A stretch of DNA of 64,000 bases from Leishmania martiniquensis. Its lineage: Eukaryota; Euglenozoa; Kinetoplastea; Trypanosomatida; Trypanosomatidae. Within the stretch, counting starts at the first letter, position 1. Every line of letters starts with the position of its first letter. Below, piece after piece: positions 19,457 to 28,882 of the stretch. The position numbers and the translations under genes were made by a program. The notes beneath the pieces are model-generated. The model was not told the origin of the DNA. It did not search any database and saw nothing but the letters and a program-made list of their open reading frames with translations. The stretch covers positions 848,501-912,500 of the forward strand of contig NC_090167.1 in the NCBI RefSeq assembly GCF_017916325.1. Direction: 5' to 3'.

Positions 19457-20345
19457 TGCACTTTCCTCTGTCAGCTCTGCTGGGTGACGTGGCTTGCAGA
19501 CGGGGGAGGAGTAGCGATGGGCAGAGATGAAGCGTGAGGTGAACAGCAACGCGGCCATGTGAGCATGCCACGAGTAGCGGTGTGCCACCAGACGAGGCGA
19601 AGCAGCGGCGAAAGAAAGCGGACGAGAGAAACAGAGGGAGAAAACAAGTGAGCTAGTGGAAGGCGGTGAGACCGATACCGCAATGCAGACGCCATTGAAG
19701 CACCTCGGCGAAGAGAAGGATGCGTGAGGAGGAACGAGCGAGCGTCGCTATCGCGCATTGGGAGGAATGTCGAGAGGGGGTATACAATGGCTCGAGAAAG
19801 CCGTTCCGCGGACGACAAGTAGTGGGGAAGCGCTACATCCCTTACGAAACGGAAGACACAGTAGCACACGCACAACATTCACAATTAGCGCGTCCCCTCC
19901 ATCTCTACACACCCTTCACCGCTCGCCTCCACACACACAAAAAAAAACAAGAACGGCGAGGCAGAGGTCTCGCTGCAGACCTTGGCGCTTTTCTTTCACG
20001 CGCGCCCGGTGTTGTGCTCTATTTTTCTTTACCTTTTGTGATGATGAGCGATATAGGGTCGGCAACTAACGCACAAATACACCGAGGGGAGCGCGACCGG
20101 TGTAGAGGGGGGGAGGGCAACGCGGCTGCTATCGTCACCTTGGCAACAGCAGAGGAAAGAGGCGTGCGTGGCGTATCGCAGCGCTAGCAACGCAGTTGCA
20201 CCTTCTGGGAGAGGTTTTGCAATTGCAAGCGCTTACGCTTTGAGAGACAAGATGCATCACCTCGACCGTGAGGATCTCATCTTCATCCTCTCGCACTCGC
20301 ACTGATCACACGGCACTCGCACCGGCAGCCCCCGAAGAGACATCC
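19457..20345. other. Intergenic region
   Basis: Contains the Snu114 splice acceptor region and then spacer, including pyrimidine-rich blocks on the plus strand near 19900-20040. I see no gene. Confidence 0.55.
19493..19632 (-). promoter_or_regulatory. Predicted spliced-leader acceptor and AG-free pyrimidine tract of SNU114
   Basis: Reading the minus strand toward the gene, a C/T-rich stretch of about 140 bases contains no AG until GTCTGCAAG (AG at plus 19494-19493). That is 36 bases before the chosen ATG. The upstream in-frame ATG at 19558 would be removed by splicing, which supports the 19456 start. Pattern-based prediction. Confidence 0.5.
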
Positions 20346-20966
20346 TTAGCTGTGGCGCTCGTAGCGCAGGGAGCCGTCTGGGTTCCGCAGGGACGGCGCC
20401 GGCACATTTGGGGTGTTGTAAAACGTAGCCAGCACGCGCTGCTCCACCGACACTTGATGCTGGCGCTGCTCTAGCGAATTTCGAACCTGCCGCTCGCGGA
20501 TTTCTTGCCACTCCTCCGGCGACTCCGCCGTCAGACGCATGGCCATACAGTTCACCATCTCCGCAATATCAGGCCGTCGTGTCTCGAGCTTCTCGGTGTG
20601 CAGGAACGCCACGAAAAGCAGCGAAAAGCCGCACACGAGAAGCACCGCCAAGCACGACTGCGTCTCCGGTCGAAAGTTGTACTCCGTTCTCCGAACCTCC
20701 CAATCGAGGCACGAGACGAGCCCTAATCGATTGATATACAGTGTGCGTGAAAGTCGGTCATCCTCCAGCACGGCCAAGTCCTTGTGAGCTTGATTGATGA
20801 GTTCGCGCTGCGCCGAGGCGCTTGTGATGCTGCGATTGCGGCGGAAGCCGGTGCGAACTTGCTGCAGCAGCAGCATTCGGATCGTTACATTGGGGATTCG
20901 GTTCGCCGCCTTCAGGTATCGGCGATACAGGAGGGCAACGGCATCGCTCGGGACGAGAGCGGACAT
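20346..20966 (-). CDS. LYR-motif (Complex1_LYR-like) protein with a transmembrane segment
   Basis: Start at the ATG 20966-20964 (MSALVPSDAVALLYRRYLKA); the longer frame upstream begins at a non-ATG codon and is pyrimidine-tract sequence. 206 aa. Residues 10-80 fit the LYR fold: ALLYRRYLKAANRIPN with the LYR tripeptide at 13-15, then a basic helix with a conserved-type Phe (VRTGFRRNRSI), then INQAHKDLAVLEDD. Known LYR proteins are small mitochondrial matrix factors that bind acyl carrier protein and Fe-S or respiratory assembly clients. Unusually, a hydrophobic segment follows at about 127-146 (CLAVLLVCGFSLLFVAFLH), suggesting inner-membrane attachment, with a charged C-terminal tail. No cleavable presequence is obvious. 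The family call is good; the specific role is unknown. Confidence 0.8.
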   Translation of the reverse strand: MSALVPSDAVALLYRRYLKAANRIPNVTIRMLLLQQVRTGFRRNRSITSASAQRELINQAHKDLAVLEDDRLSRTLYINRLGLVSCLDWEVRRTEYNFRPETQSCLAVLLVCGFSLLFVAFLHTEKLETRRPDIAEMVNCMAMRLTAESPEEWQEIRERQVRNSLEQRQHQVSVEQRVLATFYNTPNVPAPSLRNPDGSLRYERHS

Positions 20967-22850
20967 GATCGAGCCCCCCAAAAATAAAGTAACCTCCCAG
21001 GAGAGGGCGGGAGAGCACCTCTGCACACACTGTGAGGGAGAAGGGGGGTACAGAAATCGTGAAAAGGGGTGCCCGAAAAAGGGGGGAAAGGGTGGACAGC
21101 ACAGCCACGGATACGCCGGCACCCGCAAGCCCCCGCCGCAACGCAAAGCAGCAAAAAAAAAGCCCTCGAATGTGAGGAAAGGAGAGGGGAGAGAAACGGC
21201 TTTCCGCGCACACAATGAAAGACACACGTGCCCGGACTGCCTCTCTTCAGCACCGAAGAGGCCGCGGCCGTTACTGCACTGCTCGGTCTGTCTGTCTCCA
21301 CAAAGAGGGCTGCACGGAATGTCGAAGGAATGGATGCACGCGAGGTGAAAGGCGCACACAAAGATGGAAGCGTAGGCCGAATGCGCAATTTCTGTGAACA
21401 CTTACGTGACCGAGATGACAGAGCAGTACTCAGACGCGGACGTGAGCCTGCCGGTGATGGATTGCGAGCGTCAAGATTCTGGCAACTGTTTGGATACGCT
21501 GTCCTCCCACCCCTTCCCCGCCGAGCACAAACAAAAAGGCACGGACACACAGCCAAAAGTCGATCTCACGGGCAAAGGAAAGCACTGCAGCCGCAACGGT
21601 GGATACCGAGCTTGCGTTGACTGCACCCCATTTCATACAACGCCCTGCTCGTCAGCGTTGCAGAGTTGGCTAACCTTGACGCTGTGCTACCCCTCCTCTC
21701 CCCCTTCTCCTCCCTCACACACACACGCACACACAAAGACACCGTCAACTTGAAAGATAAAAGTGCGCGGCTTGTGCACGCGGCACAGGTCCGCGCTACG
21801 GTTCTGTCTACGAAATAAAAGTCTACGGAGAAGATGCAAAGTTTTGGTGCATTGCCGCAAGCGAGTCGGGGTGTAGGGGGACCACACATGCGCATAGGGA
21901 GATAAATACATATATATATATATAATATGTGTGTGGAAGGAGGGAGGGAGGGAGCTCGCAGATGCCGCAACCATGCGGAGAGGACAGTGGAGGTGCCAAG
22001 AATAGGGGAATGGGAAATAAGAGACGGAGAGGGGCAAGAGAGTGAGAAGAAGAGGAAGGAGAGCTGAAGCAGTGAAGTACTCGGGAGGGGGGGAAGGGGA
22101 GGAGTTCGCCACCGCGCAGAGACCGCCTCAGCGTGCTAACAGAAGCCTCCCCTTCCTACACAATTGAAAGGATGGCGATGTCCCCTCTGTGCGCTACTCA
22201 GCGCCGCTGTTTGCATCTCCGGCATCCGTGCGTCGTCCTTCTGCGCGTGTGAAAAGGGGATGCGGTGCGGTATTTGAAATTGTGCCTTCGTTGCGTGCCC
22301 ATCTCGCAAGTTCCACTCCTGTCCTCCCGAGTATGTGTGCACTGCTCAGCAAATAGGGAGGGGGGAAGGGGAAGGGGCGCAAACAGAAGACGGTGAGCGC
22401 ATCAGATCCGCGCTGACGTCGAATAACAAGGCAAGCATACCCAAAGAGAGACACACAGGCACACACATACACACGAGGATAGCAGAGATTCACAGGGTCC
22501 ACCAATTCCGACACTCGCTGGTATCCGCACTGAATGAGGCCAGATGGGCAAAAGAGGAATGCCACGGATGAAGGGGTGGTGGTGGTGGTGGGGAAGGGGG
22601 GAGGATGAGAATCGGCCAAGAAAATCAGACACGGGATGAGAAGGACAGCGGCACTGCACAAAGCGTGCATTGCCCTTTGCTCAGTGCTGGAGCTGACTCT
22701 ACACGAGGGGGGCAATTGAAGGTAGTGGGAGAGTGGGGGAGGGGAGGCTGTGCCAGACATCACCGAATGCTGCAGCGCTAGATGCGCCACTGAGAGAGCG
22801 CAGCAATCTGAGCGGGAGAGCATCGTTGCGGCCATATGGCCTTTCTGTGA
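20967..22850. other. Intergenic region
   Basis: About 1.9 kb with no convincing gene. It holds CA repeats near 21718-21736, a TA run at 21910 and a GGT repeat near 22577-22591. Minus-strand frames are Leu/Ser/Pro/Cys-rich spacer frames. It should include the 3' untranslated region of the giant coiled-coil gene. Confidence 0.55.
21910..21924. repeat. TA dinucleotide run
   Basis: A short AT-only island in the spacer between the LYR and coiled-coil genes, next to purine-rich GGGA repeats. Confidence 0.85.
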
Positions 22851-25800
22851 CTATTTCCACGGTGGGGTAGGGGCAGTGCGCAGCTCCGCACGCTCCTCCG
22901 CTGCCGAAAGACTCACTTGAGCCGCTGCAAAATTCTCGAGAGAGGACCAACGCTGTGGTCCTGCTCGGGAGGCTTTCCGGCCATGCCCAGCGCCGTCCAG
23001 CACGGTAAGCTCGCGGCGGTCTGCGCGCCGACGAGAGGGGCTCAGAACGTAGGCGGTGCTGCCTACGTTGGCTGAGTTGGCTGGCGAGGGAAACGCTGAC
23101 GAAGCTGTCGCAAACGCGTGATAATGCGACCCAGTCGAAGGGGACTCGTGGCATGCGCCTGAGGCAGCAGTAACTCCGTCACCCCTCTTGGCAGCAGCGG
23201 CGTAGTCTTGAACCACCCTTCTGGCGCTTCCTGAGCCGTAGTAGCGGGCAGCATGGCCGGCCGGCTGCGGCGCTGCATAGCGCGCCTCCTCCCATCCTAA
23301 CGCTGAGCCAGAGCACAACTCGCTGAAAAGATTGGTGCACGCGCGTATAAGTGAGAAATCCACCGAGGATGTGGAGAAAGGAGTTGCCAATTTGCCTCGC
23401 GGCTGCGGCAGCGTGGCAAGTAGCTTTCCATAAGCAACACCCTGCAGCTCGGCAGACACGCGTAGTCGGCGTGCTCCAGCAGCAAAGTCCTTCAGGGTAC
23501 ACTGAGTCACCGTGTGGGCAGACTCCATTACCGCGGTCAACGCCTCTAGTGCCTCCACGGCACTTGAAACGGAGGAGTGCACTTCTGACGCAGACCGGGA
23601 GCGCTCATGCACACACAGCTGCTCCAGAATAAGATTAGTTTGCGTGTGCATCGCGCTCAAGATGGCACGCATCTCCTCCAGTGAGCTCAGCAAGTCCGGC
23701 GCGAAGGCTGACTGCGGCGAGGTCGACTCCGCAGTCATTGAAGGTTGCTGAGGCGCTTTCCGGCAAGCCTGCATCGCCTCTAGCTCCAACTTCAGCTTTT
23801 TGTTCTCTCGCTCAACTTCATGGAGCTCGGCCACGAGTGCCTTGATGCGCTCCTCTTTCTCGCTCACTGGGTGCTCCAAAGCTTTTTGCGAGCTTGCCCC
23901 CACTGCGTCATCCTGCGGTACATTGCTTGCAACTCCCGCGGCCACAGCGGCCGCCTGTGCGAGCTCCTCGACCTTTCGGCTCTTCTCCGCAGCCAAAGCC
24001 TCCGCCGCGGCAAGTTGATTCAAGAGCCTCTCGTGCGTTGCCGTCATCTCCTTATACCGCGTCAGCAGCTTTCTGGCAGCCTCTGCGCACTCCTCTTTCT
24101 CACTGCTCGCACGCTTGTAGCGTGAAATCAACAGTGCCTTGTCCTTTTCCGCTGCATCCTGCCGCATTTGAACTACACTGAGCTCCTTACGCAGTGCCTC
24201 AACACGTTTCAGGTTTGCCTGCGATTCTTCTGCAATTTGAACTCCCTCTTTCAGCTTTATCAGCGCAGCGTCCCGCTCCTCCGAACATGTCTGCATATAA
24301 TTCTGCAGAGAGTCGCGCTCCTCCCTCAGATGCCGAATCTCCTCCTTCCGACTTGACAGCATCTGCTCCGTCTCCCGCACCTTCACCAGCGCTGTCAACT
24401 TCCCCTTCATCGCTTCACCGAGCTTGTCTTCTACATCCTTCACCTTCCTCTTGAGTTCCTCGTTCTCTATCGTTAACCAATCAACTGGTTGTTCCGCCAC
24501 TGCACACCTCTCAGATAACTCAAGCTGCGACCCCTTCACCGCCGCACAGTGCTCCTCCACGGTGGACTGGCTCGCTGCTGCGCGGTCGCGCTCTGCCTCC
24601 AGCTGCTCCTGCAGCCGCGCCACCTGCGCAGCGTGCTCCTGCTGCAGCTCCGCCACGCGGACCTCGTGCTGCTCGCGGAGGGCTGCCATGCTAGTGCCCA
24701 GCTCGGCAAGGCGCTGCTGCAGCGCGCACTCGCGCTCCTCCACGGTGGACTGGCTCGCCGCTGCGCGGTCGCGCTCTGCCTCCAGCTGCTCCTGCAGCCG
24801 CGCCACCTGCGCAGCGTGCTCCTGCTGCAGCTCCGCCACGCGGACCTCGTGCTGCTCGCGGAGGGCTGCCATGCTAGTGCCCAGCTCGGCAAGGCGCTGC
24901 TGCAGCGCGCACTCGCGCTCCTCCACGGTGGACTGGCTCGCTGCTGCGCGGTCGCGCTCTGCCTCCAGCTGCTCCTGCAGCCGCGCCACCTGCGCAGCGT
25001 GCTCCTGCTGCAGCTCCGCCACGCGGACCTCGTGCTGCTCGCGGAGGGCTGCCATGCTAGTGCCCAGCTCGGCAAGGCGCTGCTGCAGCGCGCACTCGCG
25101 CTCCTCCACGGTGGACTGGCTCGCTGCTGCGCGGTCGCGCTCTGCCTCCAGCTGCTCCTGCAGCCGCGCCACCTGCGCAGCGTGCTCCTGCTGCAGCTCC
25201 GCCACGCGGACCTCGTGCTGCTCGCGGAGGGCTGCCATGCTAGTGCCCAGCTCGGCAAGGCGCTGCTGCAGCGCGCACTCGCGCTCCTCCACGGTGGACT
25301 GGCTCGCTGCTGCGCGGTCGCGCTCTGCCTCCAGCTGCTCCTGCAGCCGCGCCACCTGCGCAGCGTGCTCCTGCTGCAGCTCCGCCACGCGGACCTCGTG
25401 CTGCTCGCGGAGGGCTGCCATGCTAGTGCCCAGCTCGGCAAGGCGCTGCTGCAGCGCGCACTCGCGCTCCTCCACGGTGGACTGGCTCGCCGCTGCGCGG
25501 TCGCGCTCTGCCTCCAGCTGCTCCTGCAGCCGCGCCACCTGCGCAGCGTGCTCCTGCTGCAGCTCCGCCACGCGGACCTCGTGCTGCTCGCGGAGGGCTG
25601 CCATGCTAGTGCCCAGCTCGGCAAGGCGCTGCTGCAGCGCGCACTCGCGCTCCTCCACGGTGGACTGGCTCGCCGCTGCGCGGTCGCGCTCTGCCTCCAG
25701 CTGCTCCTGCAGCCGCGCCACCTGCGCAGCGTGCTCCTGCTGCAGCTCCGCCACGCGGACCTCGTGCTGCTCGCGGAGGGCTGCCATGCTAGTGCCCAGC

Positions 25801-28784
25801 TCGGCAAGGCGCTGCTGCAGCGCGCACTCGCGCTCCTCCACGGTGGACTGGCTCGCTGCTGCGCGGTCGCGCTCTGCCTCCAGCTGCTCCTGCAGCCGCG
25901 CCACCTGCGCAGCGTGCTCCTGCTGCAGCTCCGCCACGCGGACCTCGTGCTGCTCGCGGAGGGCTGCCATGCTAGTGCCCAGCTCGGCAAGGCGCTGCTG
26001 CAGCGCGCACTCGCGCTCCTCCACGGTGGACTGGCTCGCTGCTGCGCGGTCGCGCTCTGCCTCCAGCTGCTCCTGCAGCCGCGCCACCTGCGCAGCGTGC
26101 TCCTGCTGCAGCTCCGCCACGCGGACCTCGTGCTGCTCGCGGAGGGCTGCCATGCTAGTGCCCAGCTCGGCAAGGCGCTGCTGCAGCGCGCACTCGCGCT
26201 CCTCCACGGTGGACTGGCTCGCTGCTGCGCGGTCGCGCTCTGCCTCCAGCTGCTCCTGCAGCCGCGCCACCTGCGCAGCGTGCTCCTGCTGCAGCTCCGC
26301 CACGCGGACCTCGTGCTGCTCGCGGAGGGCTGCCATGCTAGTGCCCAGCTCGGCAAGGCGCTGCTGCAGCGCGCACTCGCGCTCCTCCACGGTGGACTGG
26401 CTCGCCGCTGCGCGGTCGCGCTCTGCCTCCAGCTGCTCCTGCAGCCGCGCCACCTGCGCAGCGTGCTCCTGCTGCAGCTCCGCCACGCGGACCTCGTGCT
26501 GCTCGCGGAGGGCTGCCATGCTAGTGCCCAGCTCGGCAAGGCGCTGCTGCAGCGCGCACTCGCGCTCCTCCACGGTGGACTGGCTCGCTGCTGCGCGGTC
26601 GCGCTCTGCCTCCAGCTGCTCCTGCAGCCGCGCCACCTGCGCAGCGTGCTCCTGCTGCAGCTCCGCCACGCGGACCTCGTGCTGCTCGCGGAGGGCTGCC
26701 ATGCTAGTGCCCAGCTCGGCAAGGCGCTGCTGCAGCGCGCACTCGCGCTCCTCCACGGTGGACTGGCTCGCCGCTGCGCGGTCGCGCTCTGCCTCCAGCT
26801 GCTCCTGCAGCCGCGCCACCTGCGCAGCGTGCTCCTGCTGCAGCTCCGCCACGCGGACCTCGTGCTGCTCGCGGAGGGCTGCCATGCTAGTGCCCAGCTC
26901 GGCAAGGCGCTGCTGCAGCGCGCACTCGCGCTCCTCCACGGTGGACTGGCTCGCCGCTGCGCGGTCGCGCTCTGCCTCCAGCTGCTCCTGCAGCCGCGCC
27001 ACCTGCGCAGCGTGCTCCTGCTGCAGCTCCGCCACGCGGACCTCGTGCTGCTCGCGGAGGGCTGCCATGCTAGTGCCCAGCTCGGCAAGGCGCTGCTGCA
27101 GCGCGCACTCGCGCTCCTCCACGGTGGACTGGCTCGCTGCTGCGCGGTCGCGCTCTGCCTCCAGCTGCTCCTGCAGCCGCGCCACCTGCGCAGCGTGCTC
27201 CTGCTGCAGCTCCGCCACGCGGACCTCGTGCTGCTCGCGGAGGGCTGCCATGCTAGTGCCCAGCTCGGCAAGGCGCTGCTGCAGCGCGCACTCGCGCTCC
27301 TCCACGGTGGACTGGCTCGCCGCTGCGCGGTCGCGCTCTGCCTCCAGCTGCTCCTGCAGCCGCGCCACCTGCGCAGCGTGCTCCTGCTGCAGCTCCGCCA
27401 CGCGGACCTCGTGCTGCTCGCGGAGGGCTGCCATGCTAGTGCCCAGCTCGGCAAGGCGCTGCTGCAGCGCGCACTCGCGCTCCTCCACGGTGGACTGGCT
27501 CGCCGCTGCGCGGTCGCGCTCTGCCTCCAGCTGCTCCTGCAGCCGCGCCACCTGCGCAGCGTGCTCCTGCTGCAGCTCCGCCACGCGGACCTCGTGCTTC
27601 TCCACGGTGGACTGGTTGGTGCTGCTGTTGTGGAGTTGCCGTTTGAGATCGTCGATGCTTTTCTGCATCGCACGTTGTTCATCGAGTAGCGCTGTCTCGC
27701 GGTTGTATTGTTCCTGAATCGTGAGCTTCATCACTTCCAACTGCTGTTGATGATATACTTCTATCTCTTCTAGTGTCTGTTGAGTCAGGACAGCTTGGGA
27801 CTCGGTTGGCCGGAGTTGTGCGGGCTGATTGCGGAGTGCCTCCTGAAGGAGCTGATTCTGCAGCTTCAAGGCGTCAAAGTCATCCTTATCCACGTAGCCG
27901 CGCGGAGGTGCGGCCGTACCCACCACGGTGGAGGGGGTCGTCGTGTTGCGGGGGCTATTTAATAAGGCCTCCTGAAGCGCTTTGATCTCGGCTTCTTTTT
28001 TGGCAAAGGCAAGATCTTGGGAGAGCTTCTCCTCTTGAGACAGTCTGAGCTGCGACCTGAGGGCCTGAACCTGATCTTGCTGCTCTTCGATGTGTTCCTC
28101 GGTCTCACGCAACTGTTCCTGCAACGTTGTAGCCCGCATGTGCTCCTCGCGCACCTCGTGCTTCAGAGCTGCCACCTCAGCGCGCAGTCGAGAAATGAGC
28201 GCATCGGCGTCTGTATCAGCGGCGTCCGACGGACGCACCCCCACCACAGCAGGTGGCTCGGTTGCAGCCAACCGCTCCCGAGACGCCTCTAACGTTGTCT
28301 CGAGCGCGCGTTTCTCTTCTACCAGCGCATCTCGCTGCCGCGTCAGCTCCTCCACGGATCGCTGCAGCTCGGCCACCAGCTCAGCGGACTCGCGAGTGGC
28401 GTTTGGCAGGATACCTGATTCATCCAGGAGGGCGCTGCTGCTTGCCGGCGTGTTTGGCGGGCTGTAAAGGCGAGACCCCTCGGCGTGCTGCGAGGCACTG
28501 CTGCTCCGCTCCTTTGCTGCCACGTATGTGCCGACGGACTTGAGAATCTTCGCCATCTGTGCGGCAATAGCTGCCGCTTTCACCGAACTGCCAGAGAGAG
28601 TGAGATAGGTGCTGAGAGCCGTCAGCGCGTTCACATTCTCCTGAAGGGCCGTGACGAGGCCGCGATGAGCATGCGTTGTCAAGGCATACTGTGCATTTTT
28701 TAGCGCCATCCCAATCCTCAGCTGCGCCTCCTTCAGCTTCTGCACATTGTCCGAGGCGGGAGGAGCCAGCGAAGACGACGGCAT
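22851..28784 (-). CDS. Giant repetitive coiled-coil protein, 1977 aa
   Basis: Start at the ATG 28784-28782 (MPSSSLAPPASDNVQKLKEA). The frame continues 13 codons upstream only to a GTG, and a textbook splice acceptor sits 72 bases before the ATG. The N-terminal 95 residues look like a small helical domain (QLRIGMALKNAQYALTTHAH), which might be MIT-like, but I am not sure. Coiled coil then runs almost to the end. Residues 398-1411 are sixteen complete 61-residue repeats plus a 38-residue partial, each carrying VAELQQEHAAQVARLQEQLE and CALQQRLAELGTSMAAL. Non-repetitive coiled coil follows to about 1660, then a helical, partly disordered C-terminal region. This architecture suits a cytoskeletal or basal-body/flagellar scaffold; repetitive proteins of this sort are often strong antigens in leishmaniasis. 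Function inferred only. Confidence 0.88.
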   Translation of the reverse strand: MPSSSLAPPASDNVQKLKEAQLRIGMALKNAQYALTTHAHRGLVTALQENVNALTALSTYLTLSGSSVKAAAIAAQMAKILKSVGTYVAAKERSSSASQHAEGSRLYSPPNTPASSSALLDESGILPNATRESAELVAELQRSVEELTRQRDALVEEKRALETTLEASRERLAATEPPAVVGVRPSDAADTDADALISRLRAEVAALKHEVREEHMRATTLQEQLRETEEHIEEQQDQVQALRSQLRLSQEEKLSQDLAFAKKEAEIKALQEALLNSPRNTTTPSTVVGTAAPPRGYVDKDDFDALKLQNQLLQEALRNQPAQLRPTESQAVLTQQTLEEIEVYHQQQLEVMKLTIQEQYNRETALLDEQRAMQKSIDDLKRQLHNSSTNQSTVEKHEVRVAELQQEHAAQVARLQEQLEAERDRAAASQSTVEERECALQQRLAELGTSMAALREQHEVRVAELQQEHAAQVARLQEQLEAERDRAAASQSTVEERECALQQRLAELGTSMAALREQHEVRVAELQQEHAAQVARLQEQLEAERDRAAASQSTVEERECALQQRLAELGTSMAALREQHEVRVAELQQEHAAQVARLQEQLEAERDRAAASQSTVEERECALQQRLAELGTSMAALREQHEVRVAELQQEHAAQVARLQEQLEAERDRAAASQSTVEERECALQQRLAELGTSMAALREQHEVRVAELQQEHAAQVARLQEQLEAERDRAAASQSTVEERECALQQRLAELGTSMAALREQHEVRVAELQQEHAAQVARLQEQLEAERDRAAASQSTVEERECALQQRLAELGTSMAALREQHEVRVAELQQEHAAQVARLQEQLEAERDRAAASQSTVEERECALQQRLAELGTSMAALREQHEVRVAELQQEHAAQVARLQEQLEAERDRAAASQSTVEERECALQQRLAELGTSMAALREQHEVRVAELQQEHAAQVARLQEQLEAERDRAAASQSTVEERECALQQRLAELGTSMAALREQHEVRVAELQQEHAAQVARLQEQLEAERDRAAASQSTVEERECALQQRLAELGTSMAALREQHEVRVAELQQEHAAQVARLQEQLEAERDRAAASQSTVEERECALQQRLAELGTSMAALREQHEVRVAELQQEHAAQVARLQEQLEAERDRAAASQSTVEERECALQQRLAELGTSMAALREQHEVRVAELQQEHAAQVARLQEQLEAERDRAAASQSTVEERECALQQRLAELGTSMAALREQHEVRVAELQQEHAAQVARLQEQLEAERDRAAASQSTVEERECALQQRLAELGTSMAALREQHEVRVAELQQEHAAQVARLQEQLEAERDRAAASQSTVEERECALQQRLAELGTSMAALREQHEVRVAELQQEHAAQVARLQEQLEAERDRAAASQSTVEEHCAAVKGSQLELSERCAVAEQPVDWLTIENEELKRKVKDVEDKLGEAMKGKLTALVKVRETEQMLSSRKEEIRHLREERDSLQNYMQTCSEERDAALIKLKEGVQIAEESQANLKRVEALRKELSVVQMRQDAAEKDKALLISRYKRASSEKEECAEAARKLLTRYKEMTATHERLLNQLAAAEALAAEKSRKVEELAQAAAVAAGVASNVPQDDAVGASSQKALEHPVSEKEERIKALVAELHEVERENKKLKLELEAMQACRKAPQQPSMTAESTSPQSAFAPDLLSSLEEMRAILSAMHTQTNLILEQLCVHERSRSASEVHSSVSSAVEALEALTAVMESAHTVTQCTLKDFAAGARRLRVSAELQGVAYGKLLATLPQPRGKLATPFSTSSVDFSLIRACTNLFSELCSGSALGWEEARYAAPQPAGHAARYYGSGSARRVVQDYAAAAKRGDGVTAASGACHESPSTGSHYHAFATASSAFPSPANSANVGSTAYVLSPSRRRADRRELTVLDGAGHGRKASRAGPQRWSSLENFAAAQVSLSAAEERAELRTAPTPPWK
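24552..27593 (-). repeat. 183-bp tandem array (16.6 copies) inside the coiled-coil gene
   Basis: Copies recur every 183 bases (61 codons), from the GAG at 27593 to the GAG GAG ending at 24552: 16 x 183 + 114 = 3042 bases. Translations in several frames show all copies identical except one synonymous Ala codon, GCA or GCG. From the N-terminal copy onward the codon reads G G A G G A G A A A G G A A A G A. Near-complete identity indicates recent unequal exchange or gene conversion, and copy number is likely to vary between isolates. Confidence 0.97.
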
Positions 28785-28856
28785 GGTAGCTATGAGGAGA
28801 CGGTAGAGAGACAACGAAAGCACGAGTCGAGCAAGATTTTGGCGAGAAGATGCGCA

Positions 28857-28882
28857 CTGGGGGAGGCGAGAGAGAGAGAGAA
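28857..28882 (-). promoter_or_regulatory. Predicted spliced-leader acceptor of the coiled-coil gene
   Basis: The minus strand reads a TCTC repeat followed by GCCTCCCCCAG, with the AG at plus 28858-28857, 72 bases upstream of the ATG. This is a strong trans-splice acceptor by pattern. Confidence 0.6.

Noticed and set aside
24424..27717. 1097-codon plus-strand frame and two other >1000-codon frames across the 183-bp array
   Set aside because: They are shadows of the repeat unit in other frames, with Ser/Cys/Arg or Leu/His-rich composition. The coiled-coil frame extends far beyond the array on both sides and has proper flanking sequence.
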